Shown here: piece by piece, positions 34,587 to 46,537 of the stretch
How the letters are laid out: each line of letters opens with the position of its first letter
Numbering within the stretch: the first letter of the stretch is position 1
Program-made: the position numbers and the translations under genes
Notes under the pieces: model-generated
The model's database searches: none
Told to the model about the DNA's origin: nothing
What the model saw: the letters and a program-made list of their open reading frames with translations, nothing else
Source: Gaeumannomyces sp. JS-464
Lineage: Eukaryota; Ascomycota; Sordariomycetes; Magnaporthales; Magnaporthaceae
Length of the DNA: 64,000 nt
Direction of reading: 5' to 3'
Assembly (NCBI GenBank): GCA_002197995.1
Contig: NGZR01000003.1
Location: 5,890,001 to 5,954,000, forward strand

Positions 34587-36681
34587 TGAGCCGATATGGT
34601 TCTTGCCTGGCTCTGGTATGTGCCGAGGCACTCGGCGGGAGATTGACGTGGTACGTGGTTATTTCGGCGGTGTTGAATAGGTTCAACGTCTGGGGGCATG
34701 CCTTGGTACATATAGCTTAGGTAGGCAGCCATCTCCTCGTTACACAAAACCCTCGGTGGCCAGTGGGGGATCGGCTTATGCTCTTTGTCCGGCCAGCTTT
34801 GGAGGGAGGGAGCCCGGATGGCCCAGCCAGGAAAATGGACCTGGCTCCCGCACTGCGGCCCCCGCCACCCCCAAAACAACAATTTGGTATGTGTGTGGCT
34901 CTCTTTTAGATGGTATCGTGGCGCCTGGAGCCGCCGGGCACATTCAATCATTGGTGCAGGCTACGCCCTCAGCCTCAGCGTTACTGCAGCCACCTGTCGC
35001 ACACCGCCGATGAGCCTGCGTCATGGTCATCACAAGTGCACAATTACCTTGGGTAAAAATTGCAAAAAGCTCACCAGGCACTTTTATGTTTTTTAGGTAA
35101 CCTGGCTACGAAAACCGTGCTGTTTGGACGAGATCAATATGCTGGTTTTACCAAGACTCTTTTCATCGAGGAGAGATGCAGGAACTTTATACCTAAACTA
35201 GGACACCTGGACATACTCAGACTCGAACTCACGACGGTGGGGATTGGAAGGGGGGAGACACGCTCTTAACCACTCAACCATCCCCGAGTGTCGCGGGAGC
35301 TTGTTGAAAGTAGGCCTCGACTTCAGATTGATAAGGCTGCCTTGCCTGCCCGGCTGCCCGGGTGAGTCTTTTCTTTCCCCTTTCTGCCAAAGACGTCTGC
35401 ACCTACGACTTGAACGTGTCAATTACAAGTCCCATCACTGAACAAAAGGACACGCGCGCGGCGCCGCCTACTCCTCAGATAGCAGCGCTGTTGAGCCATC
35501 GGCTTTACAGTGCGCTTGGGCTCCAGTCGGTCGGGATCCGAGGTCATTCAGCAACCGAGCACGCAGCTTCGGCAACACGATTCTCCCCCTTTGGCAAGAC
35601 GATCCCATCGGGGCTCAGCTGCTTGTGCTTTGGATCATTCACGGAGAGGGCTTTAGGATTCGGGCACCAGGCTAGGTGATCTTACCTTGTCGACCCAGCT
35701 ACGGGGGGTCCAAAGTCAGAGGCAGCCGTGCTTCAGCCAAACAAGTTGACACTGCGCATGGAAAGCTTTGGAAAGAGTCCGTTGGGCAACAGCAAGAAGA
35801 AACACAGGCTTCCCTCATGGTAATCGGCTGCCAGCAAGCGGCAATGGGATACGCCGTGTTTCCACAGCCCCATTTTTGGCCACTTTTCTGCTTGCGCCAG
35901 TAGCGCATGGAGGTGCTCGAGTACATGCCGGTCGCAGCAAACTCGGGCGAGCTGCATGCTATTGAAGGATGTAAGAGCCAAAAACGCCACTTCTGCCCCC
36001 GTTGCTGGCAGCGAAGTAGCGTCCAGCTGGCTAAGCCACCGCCCTGCCGCAGCTTGGGTCGAACAGAAGTCGCGCGACACGTCTGCCTGGCTCTCCGTCA
36101 ATGTTCTTACTACACGTCCAAGTGAAAGACAGGCCGTACATCTGGCATATATTTTTTCTTGCCGAAACCTTTCTTCTACCATCTCAGCGCTGCGAAGGTA
36201 CCATCTTCTAGTTTGTTCAAAGGGTAGAGAGTCCCGCGCTCAACCTCACAGGTTGCTGGAGTCAAATGATCAATTGTGCTTGCCATGTTCGTCTACCATA
36301 CACACAGGGGCACTTTCTGCCTTTCGATGCCCCTTTATACTTTATGGAACGCAAGGAGGTTAACAGGGTTGGGTTCGGGCGCGGGTCGCCTCCATCGAGA
36401 AGCCCCCTCGCCTACTCTTCCTACGCGGCACCAGCGTCCCGTCTGCTTCGGCTCTGTTAGTTGGATGAGCCCGCATCCACTTCGAGACTGGTGATTGGCC
36501 TTGGGTGGCGTAATGCAAGCAAAATGTCCGCCGTGGCCTGTGTTTGGACAAGTTCCACGCTCGTCTCCACAGTTATGGCATTCTGTCATCCGAGCTGGTC
36601 AGCTGAATGTAAGGCTGCTTCGGGGTATCACTGGGTACCACACCGTGCAGCCGAGAAGCCCATTCGCTTTGAGATTGGCAA
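34587..36681. other. Gene-poor stretch
   Basis: Apart from a tRNA-like relic, no supported gene. A weak minus-strand frame near 36335–36589 begins MTECHNCGDERGTC, zinc-ribbon-like, but is too poor to call. Confidence 0.4.
35205..35288 (-). other. Degenerate tRNA-like sequence
   Basis: On the minus strand, GGTTGAGTGGTTAAGAGCG is a D-arm/box A-like block (compare GGCCGAGTGGTTAAGGCG of Leu/Ser tRNAs) and, 35–45 bases later, GTGAGTTCGAGTCTGAG is box B-like. The T-stem has two mismatches (GTGAG against CTGAG) and acceptor strands do not pair, so it is a relic rather than a functional tRNA. Confidence 0.4.
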
Positions 36682-37131
36682 TTATGCACGCCTTTTCGCG
36701 TCGATGAAAGTGTCGGATGCAAGCGCATTGCGGGAAGAGGAAGTAGTGACGAGGGAGCGTGGGGGAAATGATCCTCGAGATGGCGGGATAATGGCAGCCG
36801 GTGGTGTTTGTGGATACGGGTACGACCTCTTTGGGAATGCTGGGAGGGCCGCTGTTGAATCGGCTGGTCGAGCCAGCGCCCTCCGTTCTCGCGAGAGCTG
36901 GAGCTGCTTGTATGCGACCATGACGTTGGCGATGGCTAGCAAGGTCCCAAGGATGCCAAAAATGAGTTCAAGGATATTGGAGTCTAGAGTCTGTTCACTT
37001 CGCTGAGTGGTAGCTTGAGGGCTCCCTTGGTCAGGGGTATTATCCCGGTGGAGGATTGGGATGATCATGGTGCTGGACACGGGTGTTCCTTTTCTATTTC
37101 TAATTTGAGGGTTAATAAAGGATGTGGGCAT
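36682..37131 (-). CDS. Small single-pass membrane ORF, related in layout to 34347–34586
   Basis: 149 residues from ATG at 37131. The central helix is ILELIFGILGTLLAIANVMV, followed by AYKQLQLSRERR and a Ser/Pro/Arg-rich tail. An internal Met at residue 22 (MIIPILHRD) is an alternative start. No family recognised. The helix motif FGILGTLL is shared with the other small ORF 2 kb away on the same strand. Confidence 0.45.
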   Translation of the reverse strand: MPTSFINPQIRNRKGTPVSSTMIIPILHRDNTPDQGSPQATTQRSEQTLDSNILELIFGILGTLLAIANVMVAYKQLQLSRERRALARPADSTAALPAFPKRSYPYPQTPPAAIIPPSRGSFPPRSLVTTSSSRNALASDTFIDAKRRA

Positions 37132-38575
37132 TGATGAAAGGAGATATCTGGCAGTAGTTAAGACAATTTCGTTGTCGTTCTACCTGGATCTTATACGTTT
37201 TCTTTACCAGCCGGCCGTGCGATGCGGAATCCATGGCTGGGTGCTTTTTCGGGAGCCCAGCGAAGGCGCACGTAGAACTCGGCCGATCTCCCGCCAAGAC
37301 AGCGCGCCCATCCATGTTATCGAGATTCCACTGTGGCCAAGGTTAGGACAATTGGCGGCTGGATACCACTCCACGGCCAGCCACCAATCAAGCGCGCGTC
37401 GTCCGTTAGGGCGTTGAATCCTTGCCTAATTCAGGTATAGTGGGACAAAAATACGACAGAATTTTGTTCGACAAAATGTCCCTCCGTTTAAAGATGTGTT
37501 TCGCGAATGGACTACGCACGGAAAACAGGGTAAATTTTTTTTTTAAAAAAAAACTATATAAATTTAAGCCAAATTCTCTGTAAAAGAATGCGTTAAATTA
37601 AAGGTGTGATTTTGGACGTGGTGAGGAAAATGGAAAATCCGTCGATACTTTTGTCCTCCGACTTGAGCCTTCTGGTTTTCAAGTGTCAACTTTGCCGTTT
37701 TGGGTTGGGTTTTTTCAGGTAGGCTAGAGTACGCGCTGCAGGGACGCGACGCCCAGGTTTGGTGCGATCTGACTGCACGTATTTGCATTCGATTCGCCAG
37801 GGGGTTCGCCAAACGCAGGCCAAATGGAATGAACTGAAGCGCCAGTTACCATTGCAGCATTTGAATCAACATCAGCCTCCAGTTAGAGTCTTCTGGGCAA
37901 ATCCGAGCAGATAATAGAACCGAAGGCCATATCGAGTCCGCCCTCCGGATCCAGTACTTGTCTCACTAGGTTGCCAACGACTTCGAAGTACACCGAAAAG
38001 CAATCTGATTGCACTTGGAGCTTAGGTCAAGTGTCGGGCTGCTTGATATCAACGTGGCTATGTCATCGTCGTCCATCGACGTTTAAACCGACTTCGTCTT
38101 GCAAAGACCTACTCTGTAAGCCAACCGCGTGTACCGTAAGTTACAGGGCAGGCTCGTAAGACGCACTGCGCCGGCTGGCATGTTGGGTGGGTGGTGTGGG
38201 TTCGCAAGCACAGTCCACGGCTGGCTTCCGACGTGGCAGATGTGGGCATGAGTAAATGGATCTTCCAAGCCCTGATAAAATAGAGCACTCGCTTATCTCC
38301 TGTCTGCCGAAGAGCAAGTTGCGTGTAGCCGTAAATGGAATCGGTGCTGGGCGCTGCAAGGAGATGGGATTGACTGCTCACACAGTTGAGGCACCGGAGT
38401 TACCCCCAACCAGCAGGTGAATACGATGTAGCCCCTCGAACCCCGCCTCTTGATGGCCTGCCCCACACAACTACGTCAGATTCAGACTCAAAACAGACAG
38501 ACCTCAGGAGACACCCGGGCAGGATCCATTCAATCCCCCCATCGCTGCTTGATAGATACCGAGCACTTGAGCAAA
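37132..38575. other. Spacer with an AT-rich island
   Basis: About 37430–37700 is markedly AT-rich (A, T and TATATAA runs near 37530–37565) in an otherwise balanced region. No exon seen. It ends in the Dom34 promoter. Confidence 0.45.
37431..37490. mobile_element. Possible terminal repeat of a Tc1/mariner-type relic
   Basis: TATAGTGGGACAAAAATACG, starting at 37436, has the TA target plus AGTGGG start seen in impala/Tc1-type fungal termini, and leads into the AT-rich island. GACAAAATGTCCC follows at about 37471. I could not find the opposite terminus or a transposase frame. Weak call. Confidence 0.2.
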
Positions 38576-39937
38576 ATGCTGCTGGCAGGATCCAAAAAGT
38601 CTCTCGCGTTTGATTCGCTCGGCGAAGGGAGCGTAGCTCTCCTGCCGACGGAGCCAGAAGACATGGTAAGCCCATGGCCAATCTCCGCATGCCCCCTTTT
38701 GCGCCGAGCGCTGCAAACGCAGGAAAACGTGCCGGTATTGACAATACGAAGGCAGCCGTTGGCCTTCAGGAGGAAAAGCTAACGCATACCTCCCCCTCCC
38801 ACAGTGGCACGCAAATAACCTAATCGCGGCCGACGATATCCTCAAGGCGCACGCGGTGCGCAAGGTGGTGCTCGAGAGCAAGACGGGCAGCACGTCGTCG
38901 CAGCGGGTGCACACCGAGCTCACCATCAGGGTGACGTCGACCTTCTTCGACCCGGCCGCGTCGGCGCTGCACGTGTCGGGCACGGTGACGTCGGAGAACA
39001 GCTTCGTGGCCCTGGGCCAATACCACACGCTCGACCTGGAGCTCAACCGGCCCTTCACGCTGTGGAAGCGGCACGGCTGGGACTCGGTCGCCGTCGACAC
39101 GCTGCGCGACGCGCTCAACCAGGACAAGGACGGCGCCGTCGCCGCCGTCGTCATGCAGGAGGGGCTCGCCAACATCTGCCTCATCACCGACTTCCAGACC
39201 CTGCTCAAGCAGCGCGTCGAGAGCAGCGTGCCGCGCAAGCGCGCCGCCACCAGCGAGACCGAGGGCGGCATGCGCAGGTTCTACGAGAAGACGCTGTCGA
39301 CGCTGCTGCGCGCGGTCGAGTTCGGGGGCGAGTCGAGGCCGCTGCTGCTCGCGTCGCCAGGCTTCGTGGCGCAAGACTTCAAAAAATACATCGGCGAGGA
39401 GGGGGCGCGCGCGCCGACAAGATGCTGCAGCGGCTGGCGCGGGACGCGGTTGTGGTGCACTCGAGCTCGGGCCACCTGCACTCGCTCAACGAGGTGCTCA
39501 AGAGCGCAGAAGTGCAGGCGCTGATGCGGGACAAGAAGTTCAGCCACGAGACGGGCTATATGGACGACTTCTTCACGCGGATGCGGCGCGACGACGGCCG
39601 CGCGTGGTACGGGACTGGGCCCGTGGAGAAGGCGGTGCGCGAGGGCGCCGTGGGCCGGGGCGGCGGTGTGCTGCTCGTTAACAACGCGCTGTTCCGCAGC
39701 CTGGACATCGCGACGAGGCGGCGGTACGTCGCGCTCGTGGACAAGGTCAAGGAGGATGGAGGCGAGGCGAGGATACTGAGCAGCGATCACGAGAGCGGGC
39801 AGCGGCTGGAGGCACTAGGCGGCATCGCCGCTATTTTGACCTACCCCATATTTGATCTGGACGAGGAGGATGGGGACGGCGGGGCGGAGGCAGAAGACGG
39901 CGGAGGTGCAGACGGGAACGGGGCGGCTATTGTGTGA
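38576..39937 (+). CDS. DOM34: Dom34/pelota, no-go and non-stop mRNA decay ribosome-rescue factor
   Basis: Exon 1 (38576–38665) ends ...GSVALLPTEPEDM and, after a 139-bp intron, exon 2 (38805–39937) starts WHANNLIAADD: together the eRF1-like N-terminal domain's EPEDMWHAYNL signature. The central and C-terminal domains follow: VVMQEGLANICLITD, LASPGFVAQDFKKY, VVHSSSGHLHSLNEVL, YGTGPVEKAV, LLVNNALFRS and LGGIAAILTYPIFDLDEEDG. Pelota with Hbs1 enters the A site of stalled ribosomes and splits them. A one-base slip in 39401–39415 (G5 plus GC run) separates the two halves; with one base restored the product is 407 residues, the usual family length. As this is a widely conserved single-copy gene, an assembly error is much likelier than a dead gene. 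The acidic, Gly-rich extreme C-terminus is ordinary for fungi. Confidence 0.9.
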
Positions 39938-40847
39938 CGCTGGAACGGGATGGGAAGCTGTTGCAATTCGCTTATCGAGATACCTTCAATGTTCAATTCC
40001 GGGTCCTGGTTTCAATATCTAGATGGCTGTAGGTTGGTGCTACTCATAGGTCGGACACCACTGACAATCGTCATGCTGCAAGTCATTGCGGATGATGCGC
40101 CGCCCCTTTGCCAGAGTCCCACAGGAGCAAGTTGTGCCTCGGCAGAGGATTTACCCCGACGGACAGAACGACTGTGGAGAAAGGCCGGCGCTGGGCCTCG
40201 ATGAATACGATCCAATACGACCCGACCCATGGCGCACTTTTGGTAGCTTCCGTTTGGGACCATGCACGAATCATTGCTTCCGAGATGCACACATATTAAC
40301 TGCCTGTGTGCCCGCCGTTTGTTTGTTCCGGGTTCAAATCCAAACGGACGAGGGTGAACCGATTGATTTACCGTTGTCAAATGATTTTCATCCGCTCGCC
40401 GATTTCCCGTTGACTGCGCGCTACGGTTGTCGGGCTGGCGACGGTGCCACAGCTCGAGCGCTGCACAAGGCCGCCTGACCCACGCGGCCAGAGTTGGTTG
40501 TCGTCTTTCATGTCGATGACGTCGCTGGGCTCCGAGTCTTGGCGCCGCAAAATCTCACCAGTTTTGGTTGCGACAGAGACCGGACGGAGCCTCGCCACGC
40601 GGTTGCAGGGGAAACCCAAGCGCACCTTCGCCAGAGCCAGAAATACGACTGGGCTCGCATGCGCATGTTTGCGCGTCGAATTCGCTGCTGCCTTGCTGGT
40701 TCCTGCCGCATTTGCTCCGTGGGTGCTGGCGAGCACATTTTCTTTCTTCCGATTTGATTTGAATTTCGCCGCAAGAGGAGCGACTGCGACGGGACCTGCG
40801 TCCTTGACTCGACGAGATCGACGCACCCGATCAACGGTCTTTTCCCC
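39938..40847. other. Spacer with WD40-gene promoter
   Basis: No supported exon. The right half, rich in short CG motifs, runs to TTTTCCCCATGG at the WD40-gene start. Confidence 0.45.
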
Positions 40848-43800
40848 ATGGCCGACTCGGGCGGGCGCGCCCACCACAATGTCAAGATGGCTTTGACGGC
40901 AGAGGAACCTCGAGCCGGCCATACTCTCCAGCCGCCGCAAGTCTTCGTCACCTCACCATCCCCGAGCGATACGCCGCCGCTTGCGGAGTCGGGCCATCTT
41001 CCCCCGGCGAACCCCGACGGTCAGTCGCCTAGTCCTGACCCCTCGCGCCATCCCAACGCGCTTTGAAAGCAAAGAAGGGCGCGCATGGATCGGGATATGT
41101 CCAATTCGTCGCATCCTGCTGCGTGTCGGGACGGCGTGTCTAGGAAGCAGCATGGATTGCACATGGTGGTCAACGTCACTCACGTTGGCCGTGTGTGGTC
41201 TTGTCTTTGATCTTTGGCGATGGCGCAAAACTTTAAGCTGACTGGCGTGACGCTTTCCATGCAGGCACACCCCCTGACAACTCTAATTCCGCCTCCCTCT
41301 CCAAGACGCCAACGAAAGCGCATACAAAGACCCCACGATCCGATGAATTTCATTGTTCTCCAAGTGCCGTCACCCCGTCTTCTGCCAAGGATGCTGCCGA
41401 AGAAAACAGCAGGCCGAAGGGCGCCCAGAACGGCCAGGTTGAGGTCCAGCCCAGACCATCGCTCCCCGTTACCCAGCGCGCAATAGTACGACCATAGACC
41501 CCTTGTCACAGGTATGATTGTGCTGTCCCCAGGAGCCTCGTCACTCATATCTGCCTGTTCTCCCCCTAGACAGGCTCCTGGCCGTCCCAACTGGAGCATG
41601 CCGAGATTCGCGTGTGCCGGTGGTTTACAAGCTGAACCCTGCTAACGCAAGGCTGTCGTTGCGCCGCAACACCTTTTCTTCGACAGCACATTGTCCTCCG
41701 AACCAACTTGGATCGCTCCATATCCTCGAGGCTACGGAGCCAAACCGTACGACCCGATAATCCATCTGCGCCCGAGGGCCTTGGATCGAGCGGCGACGGC
41801 CAGCTTAGGCCCCCGAACTCCGATGCCCCAGAGAAGAAGAAGTACGTGATCAATCGCCAGGCTCGCCGCGTCGTGCGGGCCGGGGGTTCCATCCGGAGGG
41901 GAGGAAGAAGTCACATTGTCGTGGTTGGCCCAGTGTAATACTCGTGTATTTGGGCTAACTTGAGGCCTTGCGCAGGAACCGTGTCTCCTTTCTCAGTCGG
42001 CTCAGCATGCGCGGAAGCAAGAAGAAGGGCGACCAGGACGACGACGACAACGGCTCGGAGCTTAGCGACCAGCGGCCCGACGGCAACGATGCCCGAGTCT
42101 TCTCGACCGTCGGTGCCGGCGGCTTTATACCACATCACAAGGAGCCGCCGCGCTACATCCGCACCAAGGCCCACAATAAGAAAAACCGAGAGTTCAACCG
42201 AATGTTTTTGGCACAGGAGTTGATTGGCACAAAAACCCAAGGACAACGGCGGGCCAAACTCGACCACAGCGGACGCGGCCAAAACACCCCTCGTCACAGT
42301 ATCGTCAGCCGATGGCATGGGCAGGACAGTGGCGAAAACGGGAGGGGCCATCTGGGCGACCGAGTTCAGCCGCGACGGCAGGTTCCTGGCAGCAGCGGGC
42401 CGGGACATGGTGGTGCGGGTATGGGCGGTGATCTCGACACACGAGGAGCGGCGCGCGCACGAGGAAGACGAGGAGGCGACTCACGGCGCCGCTGGTGGTG
42501 AGAGGCTTAGCGCGCCCGTCTTCCGGGAGCAGCCCGTGCGCGAGTTCGAGGGCCACACGGGCGAGATCCTGGACCTGAGCTGGAGCAAGAACAACTTTCT
42601 GCTGTCGACGTCGATGGACCGGACCGTGCGCCTGTGGCACGTCAGCCGCCGCGAATGCCTGTGTAGCTTCCGCCACGACGAGTTTGTCAGCAAGGTCGCC
42701 TTCCACCCTCGCGACGATCGCTTCTTCCTCGCTGGCTGCCTTGATGCCACCCTGAGGCTATGGAGCATCCCCGACAAGGCGGTTGCGTACTCGGCACGGA
42801 CGGCGGATCTCATCACCGCTGTGGCCTTCTCGCCCGACGGCACCGTGGCCATTGCGGGAATGCTCAGCGGCATTTGCAACTTCTACGAGACCCAAGGCTT
42901 GAAGTTGCAATCGCAGCTTCACGTGCGCTCGTCGCGCGGCAAGAACGCCAAGGGCAGCAAGATCACGGGCATCCAGACGGCCGAGCTCGCGGGGAGCAGC
43001 ACAGGCGATAAGGTCAAGGTGCTGATAACGTCAACGGACGCGCGTGTGCGTATCTACAACCTGCGCGACAAGACGCTGGACGTCAAGTTCAAGGGACACG
43101 ACCATGCTGTCGGGCAGCTCTGCGCGAGCTTCAGCGACGACGGCAGCTATGTCGTCTGCCCCAGCGAAGATCGCAAGACGTTCATCTGGAGCCTGGGCCG
43201 GCCACCGCCTGGTGCTGCTGGGGCCGAAGACGGTGCGGGTGGTGGTCACAGCGGTTCTCCGGCCGGTGGGGGCGGGGTGGATAATCTCAAGGGTGATAAA
43301 GGGCCATGCGAATGCTTCTCGGCGCATTCCGCCGTCGTCACCACGGCCATCTTCGCCCCTACCCGGACGAGGCAGCTGCTGGGGAACAGCGGTGATCCGG
43401 TCTATGATTTGTGCAACCCGCCACCAGTAACGTTGGTGTCGATGGACGAGGCAGAGGAGGCTGCCGCTGCTGCTGCGGCCGCGCGCTCTCCGCCCCCATC
43501 TGTCGTGTCTCACGAAGCCTCTGCACACAATCACAGCCAAACGGCTCTATCCGAGGCGGGGCAGACGATGGGTAGCATTGGCAAAGCCAGGAAGGCAGAG
43601 CAGTCACCAGCCTACCTCGCGCGATCAACACATTACGACGGCAATATCATCGTCACGTCGGACGATACGGGCATTATCAAGGTGTTCCGACAGGACTGCG
43701 CCTTCAGGCGGCGCACTGACGGCCTCGACACAACCTCGGTCCTGAGCCGCCGGACCGGCAGCCTCGTTGGCCGCAGCGCGAGCATACTGACGCGGACTAG

Positions 43801-45219
43801 CGCGTCCAGCGGCGGCCCGCACTCGCGGCGTGGCTCGTTGTCCACACCGATGCCGCCGGGAAGCGGCTTTGCTGCCAGCTCGGACCATATTCTTTCGTGG
43901 CGACGTGGAGTCGAGGCTAACGGCCACAGAGCGGGTAGCGTAGCCAGTGTGACCGGGTCGCCGGCGCTTGGCGAGAGGGCTCCGAGAACAGAACGTAGCA
44001 TCAGCCCATCCAAGAGCAATAGCGGGAGCCCTAACGCGAACCTTGCGAGTGAGCGGAGGCGGGAGTTGTACATCAACAGCTCACCTCTCGTGCCCAAGGA
44101 CAGAAAGAAGGATGTCGTCCTGAACAGCCCGGCGTCCAGCACGTTCAGCGGCGCTCGCGTCTCTGGCGGCACACCCGCAGCTTTGCTCAGAGACAAGCAC
44201 CGCGATCGCCGCGATCAGAAACCAGACGAAGTGGATGCAAATCAAAGTCCAACGGAACCGCCAACCCCCGCTTTCTCATTCGTCATCGGGGATGACGGCA
44301 ATGACACCGATCGCGCCGCCCCTATGGCAAAACATGAAAACCAGAGCGGCGATACTGCCAATGAGACCGGCGAAGAGGTGCATACCCCAGTTGCCGATGC
44401 AGGTCCCCCTATTAAAGGGACAAAAGAACAAGCCGAAGGCGGTACTGGACTGGTCGCAGCAGCTGCACTGTGGAACATCAAGTGGCCTCGCATGCCCAAC
44501 CTGCGCATGTCCATCGGCAACATTCCCGGGATGGGAGGTGGCGGTTCTTGCAAGGACGGCGGAAGCCCTGGTCCAGGCGGCCAAAGCCGTGCCAGCAGCG
44601 ACATGAACCTGAAAGGGGACACCGACGGCGACGCCAAACACAAAGACCAGGACAAGGAGGTAAACGGACACTCGGACAAGAAGTCTCGCACTTCGCTTTC
44701 AAACACGCCAGGGGACAGGCCGGGTATTCTTGGGGGTGGGAGGCTGAGGCGAAAATCGTCGCCCGCTGTGACGCCTCCCCTAGATTCCATCGAGTTTACC
44801 GCTGCCGACAGGGCCGATAACGCAGCAAGCAACGGCGAGGCGCCGGTATCGACGTCCTCGGGACAAGCTCACGAGATGACCCCGACGTCGGGCCCGGCAG
44901 CAGGAGCAGGAGCATCTGCGGGAGACGCCGCCGCCGCTACCGAGGGCCAGCCGCCGCAGCACCAGCGGCGGCACAGCCTCCTCCCTCAATCCCCAGCGGG
45001 GCGCGGCTGTCGATGGTCAGCCGGCTGAGCTCGGAGATGACGTCGACGAGCTCGGACGACGACATGGCGTGCCGGCGCTGCGGCGGGCGCGAGTTCAAGG
45101 CCAAGCGCGCGGGCGTGGTGTGCCAGCAGCGGTTCGTGTGCGCCAAGTGCGGCTCCCCGGCCCCCGCGCCGGCGCAGGACGGCGCCGGGTCCCCGTCGCC
45201 GGCCGCAAAGAGGCGGTAG
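40848..45219 (+). CDS. WDR44-like WD40 repeat protein with C-terminal Cys-pair motif; reading frame interrupted
   Basis: Exon 1 (40848–41019) MADSGGRAHHNVKMALTAEE joins through a 245-bp intron to exon 2 (41265–41485), a Ser/Thr/Pro-rich stretch. The following one or two exons to about 41935 hold HIVLRTNLDRS and are unresolved. From about 41978 the frame runs NRVSFLSRLSMRGSKKKG, then EPPRYIRTKAHNKKNREFNR. WD repeats follow: WATEFSRDGRFLAAAGRD, ILDLSWSKNNFLLSTSMDRT, FHPRDDRFFLAGCLDATLRL, then GKNAKGSKITGI and VRIYNLRDKTLDVKFKGH. This order and these motifs match WDR44 (rabphilin-11) and its fungal relatives, which link to Rab11/exocytic traffic in animals. A long disordered tail ends with CRRCGG...VVCQQRFVCAKC. 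Slips occur at 42231–42235 (A5, one too many) and 44991–44994 (C4, one too few). Confidence 0.82.
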
Positions 45220-45567
45220 GGCCCGCCGCCGAGCCGGTGGAGGCGGCTGCTGGGGGCGCTGCGGAGTGCTTGCCGGTGTTGCGAACGTCCCCAAGAGAGA
45301 GACGCGGCATAAATATTGTAAGAGCGGCGCTTTGGATCCAGCAGCAATGCACTAGGGGCACATGGATCGTGTACATATACATACTGTCACATACCTTTTC
45401 TTTATACTTTATTTTATGGTGCAGAGAGTGCGACCGTTGCATACGGGCACTCTGGCCTTGGGTGCCGGGTCTGCTTTTGTGGCTGGAGCCATCACGGGTC
45501 AGCGGGCATTCGTTTTCGATACACTTTGTAGTTATGGCATTATGCATCATAAGTAACGAGACACAAT

Positions 45568-46449
45568 ATGCACGAGCTTGGGAAGGCTATTTCCCAAAGC
45601 CCAGCACGAACTTTGCGAATTGTCGGCTATACACGATACAAGCCGTTTAAAAGCAACAACCTTATCGCCCGGTTCCTTCAAGGCTTGCGGAATGGGCAGG
45701 TGACGACTCCATATGCTCGCCCATCCACTCCCTCGCTATTACCTAGCCCGATCCGACCTGGCAACGACAGCACCTCGAAGTTCGAGCGCCTCTATTTCGA
45801 CTCGAATTGGCCGCTATACCCCAGCAATTTTCAACAACGCCCCGATCCGTTCCGCGCCCTTCCCTGGAATAACGGACCTCGTCATTCATTTCACCGCCCC
45901 GTCCGGTTACCGGAGTCTTCAGTTTCCGCCATTCGTCTCCCCCCTTGGAGATCGCAACGTTTGCGGATCGAGAACTTCAATCTCGACCGTGAAATTTTTC
46001 TAGTAGTGCTTGCAACGTATCGAAGCACTTTGCAGGTGCTGGAACTCCCCGCTTTCACCATCTGCATCCAGTGATCCTTAAAAAGCCCAGACAGAGGCGC
46101 TTCGGTGGGTGCAGGCGTCACAGTGCCCCGAGCTTGGGGTCCGTGAGTTTGCCACCAAGAGTACGTTTCTAGCTTCGAGGCTGAACTCAAGACCATGAAG
46201 GGATTCGCAAGTGGTTTGACAACGGTCGACTTCGGCCTCCAGTTCGACGCCGCCGTCCGTCAAGCTTATGGCGTGCAACGCATGTGCCACCATGACCTTG
46301 GGTCTGGCCAATCAAAGCAGCTGAGTAAATTTTTCCCTTCATCCGACGACGACGTGGTCTTTCCCCTTTACGACCTCGGTTCTTGGAAATTCATCGAGCA
46401 AAATGTGATGTGGGACTTAAGGAGGTACATCAAGTTAAGGCCGGGTTAA
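45568..46449 (+). pseudogene. Decayed LRR/F-box-like gene
   Basis: Coding-looking pieces lie in different frames: FNNAPIRSAPFPGITDLVIH in one, RLRIENFNLDREIFLVVLA and TLQVLELPAF in a second (45568–46074), then VDFGLQFDAAVRQAYGVQRM and FFPSSDDDVVFPLYDLGSWK in a third (46195–46449). The hydrophobic spacing and the TLQVLEL type of segment resemble the LRR part of fungal F-box proteins. No F-box or start is visible. Either a degraded gene or one hit by several indels; splicing does not readily join the pieces. Confidence 0.35.
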
Positions 46450-46537
46450 TAAATCTGTCATAGGCCAGGCTATATAGCAGCACACGGGAAACGGGACAAG
46501 CCGCGGCAGTACGAACCACACCCGCCGGAGCCTGACA

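Noticed and set aside
38576..39937. Programmed frameshifting in Dom34
   Set aside because: The slip lies in a G5/GC run with no slippery heptamer, and identical slips occur in many unrelated genes here, so assembly error explains it better.
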